Assembly: GCA_946894095.1 (NCBI GenBank)
Contig: OX335649.1
Location: 16,262,001 to 16,326,000, forward strand
Direction: 5' to 3'
DNA: 64,000 bases
Origin: Incurvaria masculella
Lineage: Eukaryota; Arthropoda; Insecta; Lepidoptera; Incurvariidae
The position numbers and the translations under genes were made by a program. How positions within the stretch are numbered: the stretch's first letter is position 1; every line of letters begins with the position of its first letter. Positions 53,301 through 63,620 of the stretch are shown one piece after another. The notes below the pieces were generated by a model that was not told where the DNA came from, did not search any database, and was given only the letters and a program-made list of their open reading frames with translations.

Positions 53301-55444
53301 ACACAAGGTCTGGATGAAATTAGTCTCATATGGCCCGCAGACAAATAGTCGCGCATGAACGCTACGTATAGTGCTTTCAGTTTTGGGTCACGTGCTAACT
53401 TCCGCTCCAATGAGTAAAAACGCTTCAGAGCAATAGCATGCGTCTCACCCAATTGTTTACAACCTGACTTGAAGGGAAGTCGAACCGTGAACCGACCAGT
53501 TTCATCACGGGTGTGGGTTTCCATAAAGTGCCTCTCACACTGAACATTCTCTGGATCCTGGATTGGAAGGTGAGGTGGTTCCTCTGCTTCCCAGAATCTG
53601 TTCAGCGCAAGATCTATGTCAAGTGTACATGTTAACGATGTGACCTGGTCACATATCGTAGCAGAGATAGGGGCTCTACCCATGAGAACCCATCCAAACA
53701 AGGTGGAGTAAGCCGTCGGCAAACCATCCCCAAGCTTAAGCATTTTGCCATCAAATATTTGATCGTAAAGATCGACTCCGATCAAAATGTCAATGGGACC
53801 AGGCAGGTTAAACTTGGGATCTGCCAAGGTGATGTTACGGCATGACTCGTGTACTTGAACAGCTACACTTGTGGATGGCAGATTGTTAAGAATATGGTTA
53901 AGTACAAGAGCACGAGTAGTGAGTATGGCCTGTGAGCCCTTCAAGCACGGCTTGATGGTACACAGTACACTACCGTTAGTGCGTTGCGCACTTGATGTAC
54001 CTAAGCCGACGATCGAACCAGATGTCGATCGACGTAGGCGTAGCTTTTGAGCAATGTTCTCAGTCAGCACTGACACCTGCGAACCGCTATCCAGCAACGC
54101 ACGCACACAATGATATCGACCGTCGATATCCATAATGTTGACTAGAGCAGTCGCTAGCAACATCGTGGAATTGGCGTGGACGCTGCTAAATGAATGAGAT
54201 TGAACTGTGGAGCTTAGTGTCGGCACAGCAATCTGACCTTCACACGATGGGTCACAGGTGAGATTTGACGATGAGGTTGGAATGTGTAGTTTTGTGTGGT
54301 GACGACCTCTACACACCTGACATAAAAACTTTGAATTACACTTTGAACTTAAGTGCGGACGTAAGCAGTTAAAGCATAATTTATGATCCATGACACAGAC
54401 CTTGCGTTGCTCTGGTGTCATGGAATTGAATTTATCACACCGATAAATTGCATGATCGCTGCCACAGCAGGGACAGGTTTCGTTGTTAGATGTAAAACAA
54501 TTATTACTGCCCGTGGGTACTTCCTTGTTAAGTACCTTTATGGGTGAGGAGACATTCTCCAAAACCCGAAGCTGACTTTCCAAAAACCCTAATAATTCAT
54601 TGAATGTCGGAATATCCAATGAGTCATGCTTTAACTCAAACCTGTTCCGCAAGTCTGTAGGCAACTTCCGAGAAATTATATGAAATAAGATAAAGCTCCA
54701 CGAATCTACATTGAACTTAAGCGCATTGAGTGCCTGTGTATTTTCTTTTAATGAGTTAACAAGTTTGCGCAAATTAACTTGATTGGTTTGACTGAAATGC
54801 TGAAGCGCGAGGATAGCTTCAAGATGTTTATCAGCGATCCGACGTGTATTTTCATATCGATCAGTCAATAACTTATATGCTACCGCGTAGTTATCATCAG
54901 TGATTGGCAAGTGTCGTACCAAACTCAATGGCTCTTTGTCCAGTGTGCCAACTAGATAGTGCATTTTTTGCACACCAGTTAGACTTCCATTATTGTGAAT
55001 TAAGCTGTTGAAAATGGATATGAAATTAGTCCACTCAATAAGTAGGCCGGTATACCTAGCTAGCTGTATTTTTGGAAGGCTGAATTGATTTGTTATGACC
55101 TTCACTGAACTTTCTTTCACATCCTTAGAATCGTCCTCTAACCGACCGCAAATATCAGAGTAAAGGACATTAATAGAGTAAAACATTTCGTAAAACTCAT
55201 CGTAGATCGTGTCACTGTTTGCGTCAGGCTCGTCGGATACGTTGGACGCAATGTATAAATGAGAAGTTTCGAAATCTAACCTCATTTTGGTTAAGTCCAA
55301 AAATCGCACTTTGAACTCTTTCACTTGTTTTTCACTTTGAGAGACGGCGATGGCCGTGGCTAATTTATATAATTCTTGCACGGCCTTCATCGCAAGCCTT
55401 CTTTGCAAACGGGAACTCTGAATAGTTCTTTGAGTAGGCTCCAT
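50312..55444 (-). CDS. BEL/Pao Gag-Pol polyprotein, intact
   Basis: One 1,710-aa frame starting at the ATG after CAAACAGATTG...GGAGCC context. Domains: Gag core DUF1759-type about 125-300; zinc knuckles at 324-336 ('CPCCGSDHAIYRC') and 357-385 ('CFNCLRPH', 'CQVCRGRHH'); aspartic protease about 430-600 with D452 in 'LLDSGSQ'; reverse transcriptase about 690-890 with D782 ('TSDVKQ') and 'FVDD' 858-861; RNase H about 1025-1165 with D1034, E1079, D1111 and D1157; integrase zinc region H1340/H1345/C1375/C1378; integrase core D1410, D1476, E1530; C-terminal DUF5641-type region about 1640-1706. All catalytic residues I look for are present and no stop or frameshift is seen, so it could encode a complete replication set. 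Length is normal for the superfamily. Minus-strand insertion within a Helitron-like element. Confidence 0.96.
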   Translation of the reverse strand: MEPTQRTIQSSRLQRRLAMKAVQELYKLATAIAVSQSEKQVKEFKVRFLDLTKMRLDFETSHLYIASNVSDEPDANSDTIYDEFYEMFYSINVLYSDICGRLEDDSKDVKESSVKVITNQFSLPKIQLARYTGLLIEWTNFISIFNSLIHNNGSLTGVQKMHYLVGTLDKEPLSLVRHLPITDDNYAVAYKLLTDRYENTRRIADKHLEAILALQHFSQTNQVNLRKLVNSLKENTQALNALKFNVDSWSFILFHIISRKLPTDLRNRFELKHDSLDIPTFNELLGFLESQLRVLENVSSPIKVLNKEVPTGSNNCFTSNNETCPCCGSDHAIYRCDKFNSMTPEQRKVCVMDHKLCFNCLRPHLSSKCNSKFLCQVCRGRHHTKLHIPTSSSNLTCDPSCEGQIAVPTLSSTVQSHSFSSVHANSTMLLATALVNIMDIDGRYHCVRALLDSGSQVSVLTENIAQKLRLRRSTSGSIVGLGTSSAQRTNGSVLCTIKPCLKGSQAILTTRALVLNHILNNLPSTSVAVQVHESCRNITLADPKFNLPGPIDILIGVDLYDQIFDGKMLKLGDGLPTAYSTLFGWVLMGRAPISATICDQVTSLTCTLDIDLALNRFWEAEEPPHLPIQDPENVQCERHFMETHTRDETGRFTVRLPFKSGCKQLGETHAIALKRFYSLERKLARDPKLKALYVAFMRDYLSAGHMRLISSRPCVDRYHIPHHGVLKESSSTTKLRAVFDASMPSTTGIALNHILIPGPKLQQNIEDIILRFRVHKVVFTSDVKQMYRQVCMHEEDCKFQTIFWRESPDSPVLKYELTTVTYGVSSAAYLAMRVIHELALLNEVPYLNASRVLKEDIFVDDIVSGSDSLESAKHLQLEVVAVLEQGGFHLRKWSSNHSGVLEHLPPDHCETPLRFEEAGDNIFKILGLEWSACSDKFLYQVSEIGNAKTKRGILSNIARLYDPCGYLAPVTFFAKAFMQNLWLLELSWDDTLPIEFLDKWVSFVANFHILNQIRINRHILSERPEKCNLHGFSDASERGYAAVVYLRVKDANGDVSVHLLLAKSRVAPLKQKLTIPKLELCGAVLLARLLDHVLKVLSSRMPLGNVTAWCDSSIVLTWLRTPPYKLQTYEGNRVSQAQGLLSSDRWRYVPSALNAADCASRGLYPQELVDHPLWWAPLWLVEPAESWPADCPSVSREVLPGLRIPPASSVAAVEGFSLIEKYSSLSKLQVVLGWCLRFVHNARHPNDKHKGALGVRELENSLLVATKSVQAAEFPDIIAALGAGRQIKGNLLRLTPFLDSQGILRVGGRLTNSNLPYDAMHPILLPRAHHLTHLIVDHYHQVYLHSGQSTLLSIIQRRFWILSARRTIRHRIFKCLRCYRLKAKPIEPFMGELPKSRISQARPFQRVGADFAGPFFIKSSSLRGAKTQKAYLCVFVCFVTKAVHLEVVSDLTTDAFIASFSRMVSRRGLVTDIFTDCGTNFQGGQRYLDEATKFLMNSAIQGKLHDSLRNHQVKWHMNPPHAPHMGGLWETAVRSSKLLLKRVIGEQILTFEELTTIFTKIEAVLNSQPLCPVSSDPEDLNVLTPGHFLIGEPLVGLPEYQFDHTPVNRLSRWQLTQQISQHFWKRWHAEYLHTLQQRPKWQKTIKNIEVGDLVLIKEDNAAPLQWRMGRVTELHPGADGVVRVVELRTSTGTYLRPVVKVCPLPDPQSD

Positions 55445-55797
55445 TGTTTACAATCTGTTTGTTTACGTTTTACCAATGACACTGACAGCTGGTGACAGCT
55501 GGTGACAGCAGACCAAAGACAATATTTATTGCCAGTGGAGAGAAGAGTGAGAATAAAAAGCAAAACCTTTATGGTCAGAGACCAAAAACCACAGATTATG
55601 GAATTTTTAATTTTCCCGCCGATATGGGGAAGGCTTGGCTGATAGCAGACGACCAATGAGAGAGCTGCAAATCAAACAACGAAAAAACGTAATGAAGAAA
55701 ATTTCAAACGTGACTTTATAGGTTAGAAAGATCGAGAAATGCAAGAAAATGATGATTTTACTTAGAATTTGCTTTAGAATACTTTAAGGAAACCGGG

Positions 55798-55815
55798 AAT
55801 TCGGCTGAAGGACCA
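55798..55815 (-). other. Primer binding site, tRNA-Tyr-like
   Basis: Minus strand TGGTCCTTCAGCCGAATT, two bases after the LTR. Its first nine bases equal the tRNA-Tyr site at 8435, then one G is missing relative to it (TTC-AGCCG versus TTCGAGCCG). Either a variant tRNA-Tyr site or another tRNA. Confidence 0.6.
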
Positions 55816-55817
55816 AA

Positions 55818-56265
55818 TGGTGCGGTGGGAAACGGAAAAGGGACTCGCTCACGGTTTGTAGACGCCGCGGCGATGGAGGCTGATGGTTCGGTCGCTGGGC
55901 TTAGGCCTCCGTGTCTCCTCTTCGTTCCACCGTCTTGTAGGATGGGGGTGCTGCGGCGCGCGTCGGTCGCTCCGGCGCTAAATCGCGCCCCACGGGGTGC
56001 ACTCGACCACAAACTTTCGCAACACGGTCGCGGTACGATGGGAGCACAGTACAGCACGGCGTAATAGCAGATTTGGAGACTCGCTGATGTTCTTTTCGAT
56101 ATTTTCCGTCGGGAGAGCACGGCTCGAACCACTCAGGATGCAGGTTGATGGATATCTCATTTTTGAAAGGTAGATTGGAAGAAAAATGGAAGGGAATATA
56201 TGGGGGTAGGTAGCAAATTATGAAATACCGCGAAATTTAAATCTAATTGATCGCAAGATCAACCA
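55818..56265 (-). repeat. 5' LTR of BEL/Pao element
   Basis: 448 bp on the minus strand, TGGTTGATC...CGCACCA, with short inverted ends TGGT/ACCA. The shared 431 bp look identical to the 3' LTR, implying recent insertion. No obvious TATA box. Confidence 0.85.
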
Positions 56266-56644
56266 GTAAATGAGAAAAAAATTTTATTGTGGGATATCCA
56301 TAAGAGATAGATAAATACCATCGCGGAGTTTTCTGTAGACCTTTTCAATGTATACAATACTTAGTACATTATTTTGATAAATTTCGTAGGGTTCAGCCTG
56401 CGTTTGCAATGTAAGCGGAAAAAATATATTTTTTTACGACATCACATTGGAAACCTCAAAAATAACAGTATTTCTCAAATATTTAATGGATGTTATTCTA
56501 CATATAAACCTTCCTCTTGAATCACTCTATCTATTAAAAAAAACCGCATCAAAATCCGTTGCGTAGTTTTAAAGATTTAAGCGTACATGGGGATATAGGG
56601 ACAGAGAAAGCGACTTTGTTTTATACTATGTAGTGATAAAGTAA

Positions 56645-56672
56645 AGTAATATGAACACATGTTCATATTACT
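56645..56672. other. 28-bp near-perfect palindrome
   Basis: Arms AGTAATATGAACA and TGTTCATATTACT with a 2-base centre, nine bases beyond the Helitron-like 5' end. Could be a leftover of another element or a binding site. Confidence 0.7.
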
Positions 56673-57517
56673 CGCCATTTAGGGATTATGTATTTAATTA
56701 CTTAAGTACTAAAGGAATTAGGCCGGTTCCATCCATTAAATACATAAAATTACCTGAAACGATATTGACGCAATAGAAAAATATGTAAAGCCAGTGAGCT
56801 TTCCATTCATCATTACAGGTTTTTTAATACGTAGCGATGACTCCGCTTTAGAAAATTCCAGTCTTCCCAACGATTTCGGCGATCGCAGCGAAATTGGCGG
56901 CTTCCAAAATAGCAATTATCCTTTCCAGGTGGCTCTCCGGCGTGGGATAATAGGTCTGACGTCAGCGTTGCGCTCCCAACGTGTCGGCGGCGCGGGTGCA
57001 GCGAGCGGCCGCGCGCTTCGCTTGAATGGGCCTCGCACTCCCGCGCCGCCGCCCCTCCCCCACCCCGCCCCGCCCCGCCGCGCCGCAGCCTCCGGGCAAC
57101 AGGAACAAATATGAACCCACAAAACCTCCCACCACCGCACCGCCCGCCGCCGCCGGTTCATTATAGCCTCGGGGCGATGCTACTCGGCTCGAAGGCTCGT
57201 GACCCGTGAGATTAGAGGCCCGGTTGTAGAAAGAGATATAAACATTGAAATCAAGTTAACGTGTGGTGAAAAAAACACCTCTGAAAGGTATTGAAGCACA
57301 GTTCGCACCAGAATTGAATGCATCTAAGGCTAGCGCATGTACTATATGCCCTAAGGCCGCGTTTTCATAACTATAGAACTATAGTTATAAAAACTTATAT
57401 TTTCAAACTATTAAATAAAACCCTATCAAACATTAAGGTTAAAACATAACCTATGTTCTAGCATCGTTCTTCTAAATATTGCTTAGAAAATGTTTCTTCT
57501 TTTATAGAACTGGACAA
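56673..57517. other. Unassigned stretch with GC-rich island
   Basis: 56880-57180 is GC-rich with C-runs near 57045-57085. Large open frames on both strands reflect composition. No exon borders were found. Confidence 0.4.
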
Positions 57518-57790
57518 CTATTGATAATACCACACGCACTGCCATGGCATTGACATGATATGAGTGGACCTTCCATATAGTGCACAGTGTAAATTTTCAT
57601 GACCGCTTCGATCGTCTTTCATCCAATGCGATGGTACCACCCTAGGCGGGATTAACCTAAACAAACCTGCCCTAGCCCTGGCATGGCACCTAATTCCTTC
57701 GGAAATGTAGTGTTTTTGCCGAGGTTTTTGCACTAATATCATGACGGTTATTTTGTTTTAATACCCGTTCATGTCAGGTTCCATAAAAAA
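57518..57790. repeat. Two SINE-like fragments in inverted orientation
   Basis: 57518-57660 matches the reverse complement of the 30928 unit ('CATCCAATGCGATGGTACCA'), whereas 57675-57790 matches it directly ('GGCATGGCACCTAATTCCTT', 'CATGTCAGG', A-run). Two truncated copies meet near 57665. Confidence 0.5.
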
Positions 57791-57898
57791 ACTCTAGAGT
57801 TTTACTTGGAATCCGAACCAAGGCCAGCCTTAACGGTAACCCACCCAAAACACGATCACGCCCCCAGAGTGGATTCTACTAAAGGCAAGGCTTTGCTT

Positions 57899-58042
57899 TT
57901 TTTAACCGACTTAAAAACGAGGAAGTTCTCAATTCGTCTGATGTTTTTTTGTGTGTATATATTATTCGGTATCTCCGAAAATTGTCAACTGATTTGAAAA
58001 AATATTTATAATCTTAAATCTTGGTAATTGAAATCGGTTAAA
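57899..58042 (+). mobile_element. MITE family C, copy 2
   Basis: TTTAACCGACTTAAAAACGAG to 'GAAATCGGTTAAA', with 'CTCAATTCGTCTG' inside as in copy 1. Confidence 0.55.
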
Positions 58043-58643
58043 CGTTTTTTAAAACGGTTTATTATAATTACTCTTGCTTGACTCTAACCTAATTTCTAGA
58101 TTTGAGTACCGACTCTCTCGATCTCAGTGTTCTTAGTGCTTCGCCAGGGCTGGAGCTCTGTTGTGGGTCGTCGATCACGAGAGCTCGGGAGTTATTAAAC
58201 CGTTCAATAATAGATCTCTGGGAACCGACCCGCCCGCGCCGGCGCACCCGCCGCGTCCGCCTGCACCGCGCGTCAGGTGCTCTCCGGCCGAATAGATTGT
58301 ATGTGGTTACTGGCCATTTTAATTAGGTCTGATTGGTATTTGCTCCACGAGTGCATCCTAGGGAAAGGCGATGGAAGGCTGTTGCATCTTATTTTTAACT
58401 TTGTTTGCTTGTAGCGGCGGGCACGGAAGGACGGAAGTAGCAACAGAAACTCCTTTTCTATTTTATTTTATTTATATACATTATACCTTACAGCTGTACA
58501 CCAATTCGTAAAATGTAATTTCACAAAATAAAGAAAGTAAAGAAAATACACAAAAATATTAGCTATTGCCATCCAAAAATCTTATGCAGGCTCGCTCAAA
58601 CATTCCTCCCTCGATCTCTAGAACATCGAATTCAGGTGCTGAC
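58043..58643. other. Unassigned stretch
   Basis: GC-rich at about 58215-58290, otherwise no feature. Confidence 0.35.
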
Positions 58644-59000
58644 CAGAGCCGGTAGTCTAAGTTGTCACCTAAATTGGCGTTACGGCAAACCGATCGACTG
58701 GCGTTTTCAAATGTATGGAGAAATTGATGAGCGCGCGCAGCGGGCGTTAAGCGAACTAACATTTGCGAGTCCGAGCTTGATTTGACAGCTTACTCAACGT
58801 TGCCGTAAATACGTCGACGTTGCCGTTTACGTCCACTCCGCGTTTTCATACAAATCGGAAGTCCGCGTTTGACTTTGACAGCTTGAAGAAGTAAAACCAC
58901 AGAATATCTAGTAAAAACTTGTATGGAGTTTGGAGAAAACGCCAGTCGATCGGTTTGCCGTAAACGTCAATTTCGGTGAGAACTCAGACTGCCCACTCTG
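58644..59000 (+). mobile_element. TIR element family B, full copy
   Basis: 357 bp with both ends: CAGAGCCGGTAGTCTAAG and 'GACTGCCCACTCTG'. About 65-bp inverted arms include 'CGATCGACTGGCGTTTTC' and its complement. Best reference copy in the window. Confidence 0.8.
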
Positions 59001-59250
59001 AGCATTGCGTTGAAAAGCCTTCGGGCGAGGCAGATAGGTGACCAGTAGTGCGAGCGAGTGCGCGTCATAGGTTCGGCAAACAAACGCGGCCGCCGCAATC
59101 TATTTAAATTGCCAGGCACATTGAGAGCTGATATCAGTTCTAGAAGCCCTGGAGAGTCTACGTTTCCCATCAGAACCTTCTTAGCAAACAGCATCAGTGC
59201 TTGGGACCTCCGAATGAAGGGAGTGAGGGAGCTAATGCTCTCTACTGATT

Positions 59251-59470
59251 TTTAACTGACTTCAAAAAAGGAGGAGGTTATCAATTCGTCTGTATGTTTT
59301 TTTTTTGTTTTTTTTTTTTTGTTTTTTTTTATGCTTGTTACCTCATAACTTTTGCCTGGGTGAACCGATTTTGATGATAATTTTTTTAAATGATAGCTAG
59401 TGCTTCCCAAGTGGTCCCATTTTAATTTGGTTAAGTTCTGACAATGATATCCATGAGAAAATCATAAAAG
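59251..59470 (+). mobile_element. MITE family C, copy 3 (one end)
   Basis: TTTAACTGACTTCAAAAAAG, 'ATCAATTCGTCTG', then T-runs and 'GAACCGATTTTGATGA'. The other end is not clear. Confidence 0.45.
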
Positions 59471-59624
59471 TCTTAAATTTGTATTAAGATGTGCGCTACA
59501 AATGGACGAATAACTCAATATAACGCCAACCGGTTTCGGTGATTGTTTTTTTATTGGAAAGGACGTGTACAAATTAGTAAGTGTACTTCAGATTCACTAA
59601 AAATAAACAAATAAAAAAAAATGT

Positions 59625-59876
59625 AACAAAAAAAATAACCGACTTCAAAGAAAAAGCACTAAAAAGTAAAAAATAATTTCCATTTTTGTAGTTACGATTT
59701 CTGTTATTTTTTGAGTCGGTGTCAGCCAAGGTTAGGTTAGGTTAGGTTCTCTTGATTGGCGCAGCGCGTGCCCGGCTGACGCCGACTCAAAAAATAACAG
59801 AAATCGTAACTAAAAAAATGGAAATTATTTTTTACTTTTTAGTGCTTTTTCTTTGAAGTCGGTTATTTTTTTTGTT
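59625..59876. mobile_element. Fold-back element with TTAGG repeats in the loop
   Basis: Arms of about 103 bp (59625-59727 and 59774-59876) are almost perfectly complementary, from AACAAAAAAAATAACCGACT to 'GTCAGCC'. The 46-nt loop holds three TTAGG units plus TT (59732-59748). The outer 'AACCGACTTC' resembles the family C end. Confidence 0.85.
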
Positions 59877-59996
59877 AAATTTTTTCTTACTTCCAAAGAC
59901 ACGTACGAACTCGCAATTACTTCTGAGGACGCTATGTATTAGTGCGGCGAACATTCGAGGTTGCGCGTCCTAAATTCGCTAGCGAACTAACCACAG

Positions 59997-60100
59997 TTAC
60001 CCCTGTTTTCACCAACTCCAGCTACCTAAAATCCGATAGTTAACTTTCGGTTACATTAGTAGTTTCAGGCGATGGAACCGCGCGTTAGACGTTTTCCACT
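59997..60100 (+). mobile_element. MITE family E, copy 2 (shortened)
   Basis: TTACCCCTGTTTTCACCAAC, 'CCGATAGTTAACTTTCGGTT', then 'GGAACCGCGCGTTA'. The central part of copy 1 is missing. Confidence 0.5.
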
Positions 60101-60122
60101 AACTCGTGCATATATATACGAA

Positions 60123-61287
60123 CTAGCTGCGGTACCCGGCTCCGCTCGGGTTAGTGTCGGCTAAATTATCTCATGGATAAAAAGTAGCCCACATGACTGG
60201 TCCAAAATAGGGTCGAACTGGTCCAGGACAATGTATCCATGTACCAAATTTAATCAAGATCGTTCGAGCCGAAATAGCATGATTTAATGAGAAACATCCA
60301 ATAATTCCCATTTAGAGCTTCGTTGACGTTTGGTGGCTATTTAAAAAAAAAACATTTGCCGCGAGAACCTTTCTGCACTTTCACTGCTACATTGCTTACC
60401 TAGTAAGTAACGTGTAACGTAGGTAAGTTTTGCGTGGACTCCAACCCACAGCCAGCCTCAACATCGAAAACAGTAACCCATCTCGAACCTGACTGCTCCC
60501 AGAGATGCTATACATTGATAAAATACGCATATAAATCAGGTAAGTGGTTCGCATGTTATAAGACTTTAAGACTCACTACTTACCCTTCTGGTAATGAAGC
60601 GTTATATTATGTAATCTATAAGTTTTTAGTAGAATCAGGCTAGACGTAGATACAATGCACATCTAAATCGAGTAATTGGTTCTCAAGGATTTTATTCTGT
60701 TGGTCGGTCCTCCGGCGATTTAGCGTGATGCCAAGTAGTCCTAAAGTTGCAGGAAATACCAAGCCGTACTTCAGTAAAAGTAAGCGCTGCCGCCGCAAAG
60801 CCGAGCCGTGCATAGCATTGCAGTTTGTATGACAGCCCCATCTTAGCGTAAGCGGAACTGAATTCTATTTAGCCAATCCTAATTCCCGGGTAGTTAAATG
60901 TACATGTACTAAGTTTTACAAATCGCTAGTGCCTTGAAAATTCGCCAAACGGACACCAAACAGTCACGACGTCTGCCCTCCCCCCGCCGCCGCTCCCCGC
61001 CACCGCCCCCGGCTCCTCTCCCCCTAGTGTGAAGTAGCGCTACCGGCATCGTTTTCGCAGCCCCGTGAAAGTTCTAAAGCCCATGGGCACATAAATTGTA
61101 GCCTATGTGTTATTCTGATGTATAAGCTATATTATTGTAAAGTTTCATTAGAATCCATTCAGTAGTTTTTACGTGAAAGAGTAACAAACATCCATCCATC
61201 CATCCATCCATCCATCCATCCATCCATCCATCCATCCATCCATCCATCCATTATTACAAACTTTCCCCTTTAATATTATTTATTAGA
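60123..61287 (-). mobile_element. Second Helitron-like element
   Basis: Plus-strand A|CTAG at 60123 with hairpin ACCCG/CGGGT at 60134-60151. The likely other end is GA|T at about 61287, after a CATC microsatellite. No Rep/helicase coding; the middle (60430-61060) looks like unrelated inserted or diverged sequence, so the extent is tentative. Confidence 0.4.
61189..61250 (+). repeat. (CATC)n microsatellite
   Basis: About 15.5 uninterrupted CATC units inside the Helitron-like element. Confidence 0.95.
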
Positions 61288-63600
61288 TTATTAGATGAGT
61301 TTCAATCTTTAGTTTCAATCGCTACACGCGTTCAATCACGTTCAATCGTCCTTTTATGCTCGTTGGCTTGTAATATATTTTGGTTATCGTGAATGAAAAC
61401 TACGAGAGAAACTTCAAATCTAAACTTCGCCCTGTTACAGTTATTGCCAAATTTTCTAAATTATAATTTTAAACGTCATCACTTTAATCTTTGTTAATTA
61501 TTTTCTTGTTATTTTTTACTCAACCATCTAATGGCAATATTAAACTTCCAACTAGTGTCAAAGTGCTACTTCCAAGTTACGGTTTCAAGGCGTATTGCGA
61601 TACAATTGTGTTTTAACACTAAGTTACTATAAAATTTCAACGCTTAGTCAATAAAAACTAATAAAAGGTGAATTGAACCACTCGAAACCGAAGTGGCGCT
61701 AAATCTTGGTCGGTGTTTCTTTATGGGCGCGCCTTCGAAAGGAAACACAAATTAATAAATTGTAAAAAAAACTCCCTTCAGATAGTCCTGCGTGAGTCTT
61801 TTTGTCGGCGCTCCACAACCTTCTCACCATCGACCTTCCCGTCACCTCACCTCCCTCCCCCTTCAAAATAAAGAACGAAGAAGAAGAAGGATTGGACCAT
61901 CCAGATATGCTCATTAACACTCAGAGAATAAAGATCATATTTCGAAATGCGAATATGTGTTGACTTTCAATGGACATTATTCCTTACGTCCTTCCAATAA
62001 GGACGGTATGAGTTCGATGCATGATCGTGCCCTTAAGTCAGGTGCGCGGGCCGGGGTGAGGGGTGCGTCAATCCCCCGCTTCCCCGCACCCCCGCACGCA
62101 CTTTCATGAATGGACCGGACAGGTTGATGCATTTGCTATACAGGGGAAGGCTTTGGGGGAAGATGATTATGCCAAGCTTTGCCCCCTTATAGGCAATCAT
62201 TTTCATTGTGTCAATTTTGGTGTCAACATGTAAAATTCACTACCGAAATTAAATCTTTTTTTTCCGAAGTTTGACGATTTTTTTGGAGATTTATCAATTA
62301 TTACTTTACCTTTTAAAAAATTGTTTGAGTGACATGAACTTTTCATAATATTTTTAAAACTTACTGTTTCCCGTTGCGCGTACTTGGCCGATATGTTTCG
62401 CCTCCAAACAGTGAGTTTAATTGTATACAGCAACGGTTTAAACCGAAGAATATATCAATTCCTCATCATACAGTTCTTCGTCAAACCAAGTGGTATTTTG
62501 TGCAACGGTTGCTCCATCGTTGACCTCATGTGATTATTCATGCATTCTCAAACTCAGCGATTCAATTGTTACCGCTTTTGGTTTCGCCCAATCAATCGCA
62601 CAACATGTTGTGACATTTCGTTTTTAATTGATTCATTCAAATGTAAACTGCAGTAGTCTTCATAATTACAGCTTACGACACACATTGTTTTGCTCACAAC
62701 TGTTCCGAATATAACTGGGTGCCATGCCAGAAGCTGATGAGCTGGATAGAAATCAAGGACATATACGGCTGTTTTGATTATCATTATTGAATGGGATGAG
62801 TCCAGCTCGGGTCCTATAATTTGGAACCTCCTCTTGGGAAAAATCCTCTTTCGCATACTTTAAAGTAATTAGGACACTGCTCGTGTTGTTTTGTCTTCAA
62901 GATATCGTAAAATAAGCAGGGGCTTGGAACATACGGTTAGCTCCAAAGCAAGCTAAGCGCAACCTCGCATTTCCATATATATTATAATGTAAAAACATCA
63001 GGAACAAAAAGAATCTCATCTGAAGTAAAATGCTGGACCTATTTTCCAAAAATGGCGAATTCGACATCACCTGGTTACATACCACAGGGCCAGTCTAGCT
63101 TTGTTAATCAGCTAAGGCAGGTTTTTTATTTAACTGTGTAATCGTGCCAAATCTCAGTAGTAGCAGGTTAGACACACTGGTGAGCCAAATATTGAGGAAT
63201 AAATAAAATTCTTTTCACAAACGTTAGTGTCGAAATTCATACTTTTAGCTACCTCTTGAATACTTAATAGATAGTCCCGCAGCACCCTGTGTCCTCCGCC
63301 GACGTCCGGCCGCGTGGATGCGCCGCGATCGTCTTTTTTCTCTGCGCCCGCGCCTTCGTTTTTGTTCATCTCATTTATTCCGATGTAATCTTCTCCACTC
63401 GCTTTTTTATCCAGTCCTCCACCGCTCCTACCTGCGTCGAGACGCCGCGCCAGTGCGTGATCGCTAAGCGTATGCAGCCTTAGAGGCATTTGGGAACTTT
63501 ATGAATGAACGTACCCTCGTGAATTGTGTGTCGGGCCGTTTACCCGTTCGTACGGTCGCCGTGTGATGGCGTTCATCTTCCAACTAAAAGTGTTAATGAC
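61288..63600. other. Unassigned stretch
   Basis: AT-rich with a C-rich patch at 62040-62100 and a GC-richer part at 63285-63475. ORFs of 62-111 codons have no domain. Confidence 0.4.
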
Positions 63601-63620
63601 AGCAATATTTCTGGTTGCAG

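Larger units (their letters stand above)
49274..56636 (-). mobile_element. Helitron-like element split by a BEL/Pao insertion
   Basis: On the minus strand it begins A|TC (56636) and ends CTAG|T (49274), with a 6-bp-stem hairpin just inside the 3' end (GCCCGT 49280-49285 with ACGGGC 49297-49302). This is the full Helitron end signature with insertion between A and T. The native parts, 49274-49703 and 56266-56636, are non-coding, so it is a short non-autonomous member (about 0.8 kb without the insert). Confidence 0.65.

Noticed and set aside
56794..57161. 106-aa and 81-aa ORFs over the GC island at 57000
   Set aside because: Low-complexity Pro/Ala/Arg frames open on both strands; composition effect.
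59732..59748. Interstitial telomere array
   Set aside because: Only three TTAGG units; too short to call a telomere or fusion site, kept only as a feature of the fold-back loop.
61189..61250. Regular CATC array considered as a CRISPR-like or structured repeat
   Set aside because: Uninterrupted 4-bp microsatellite with no spacers.
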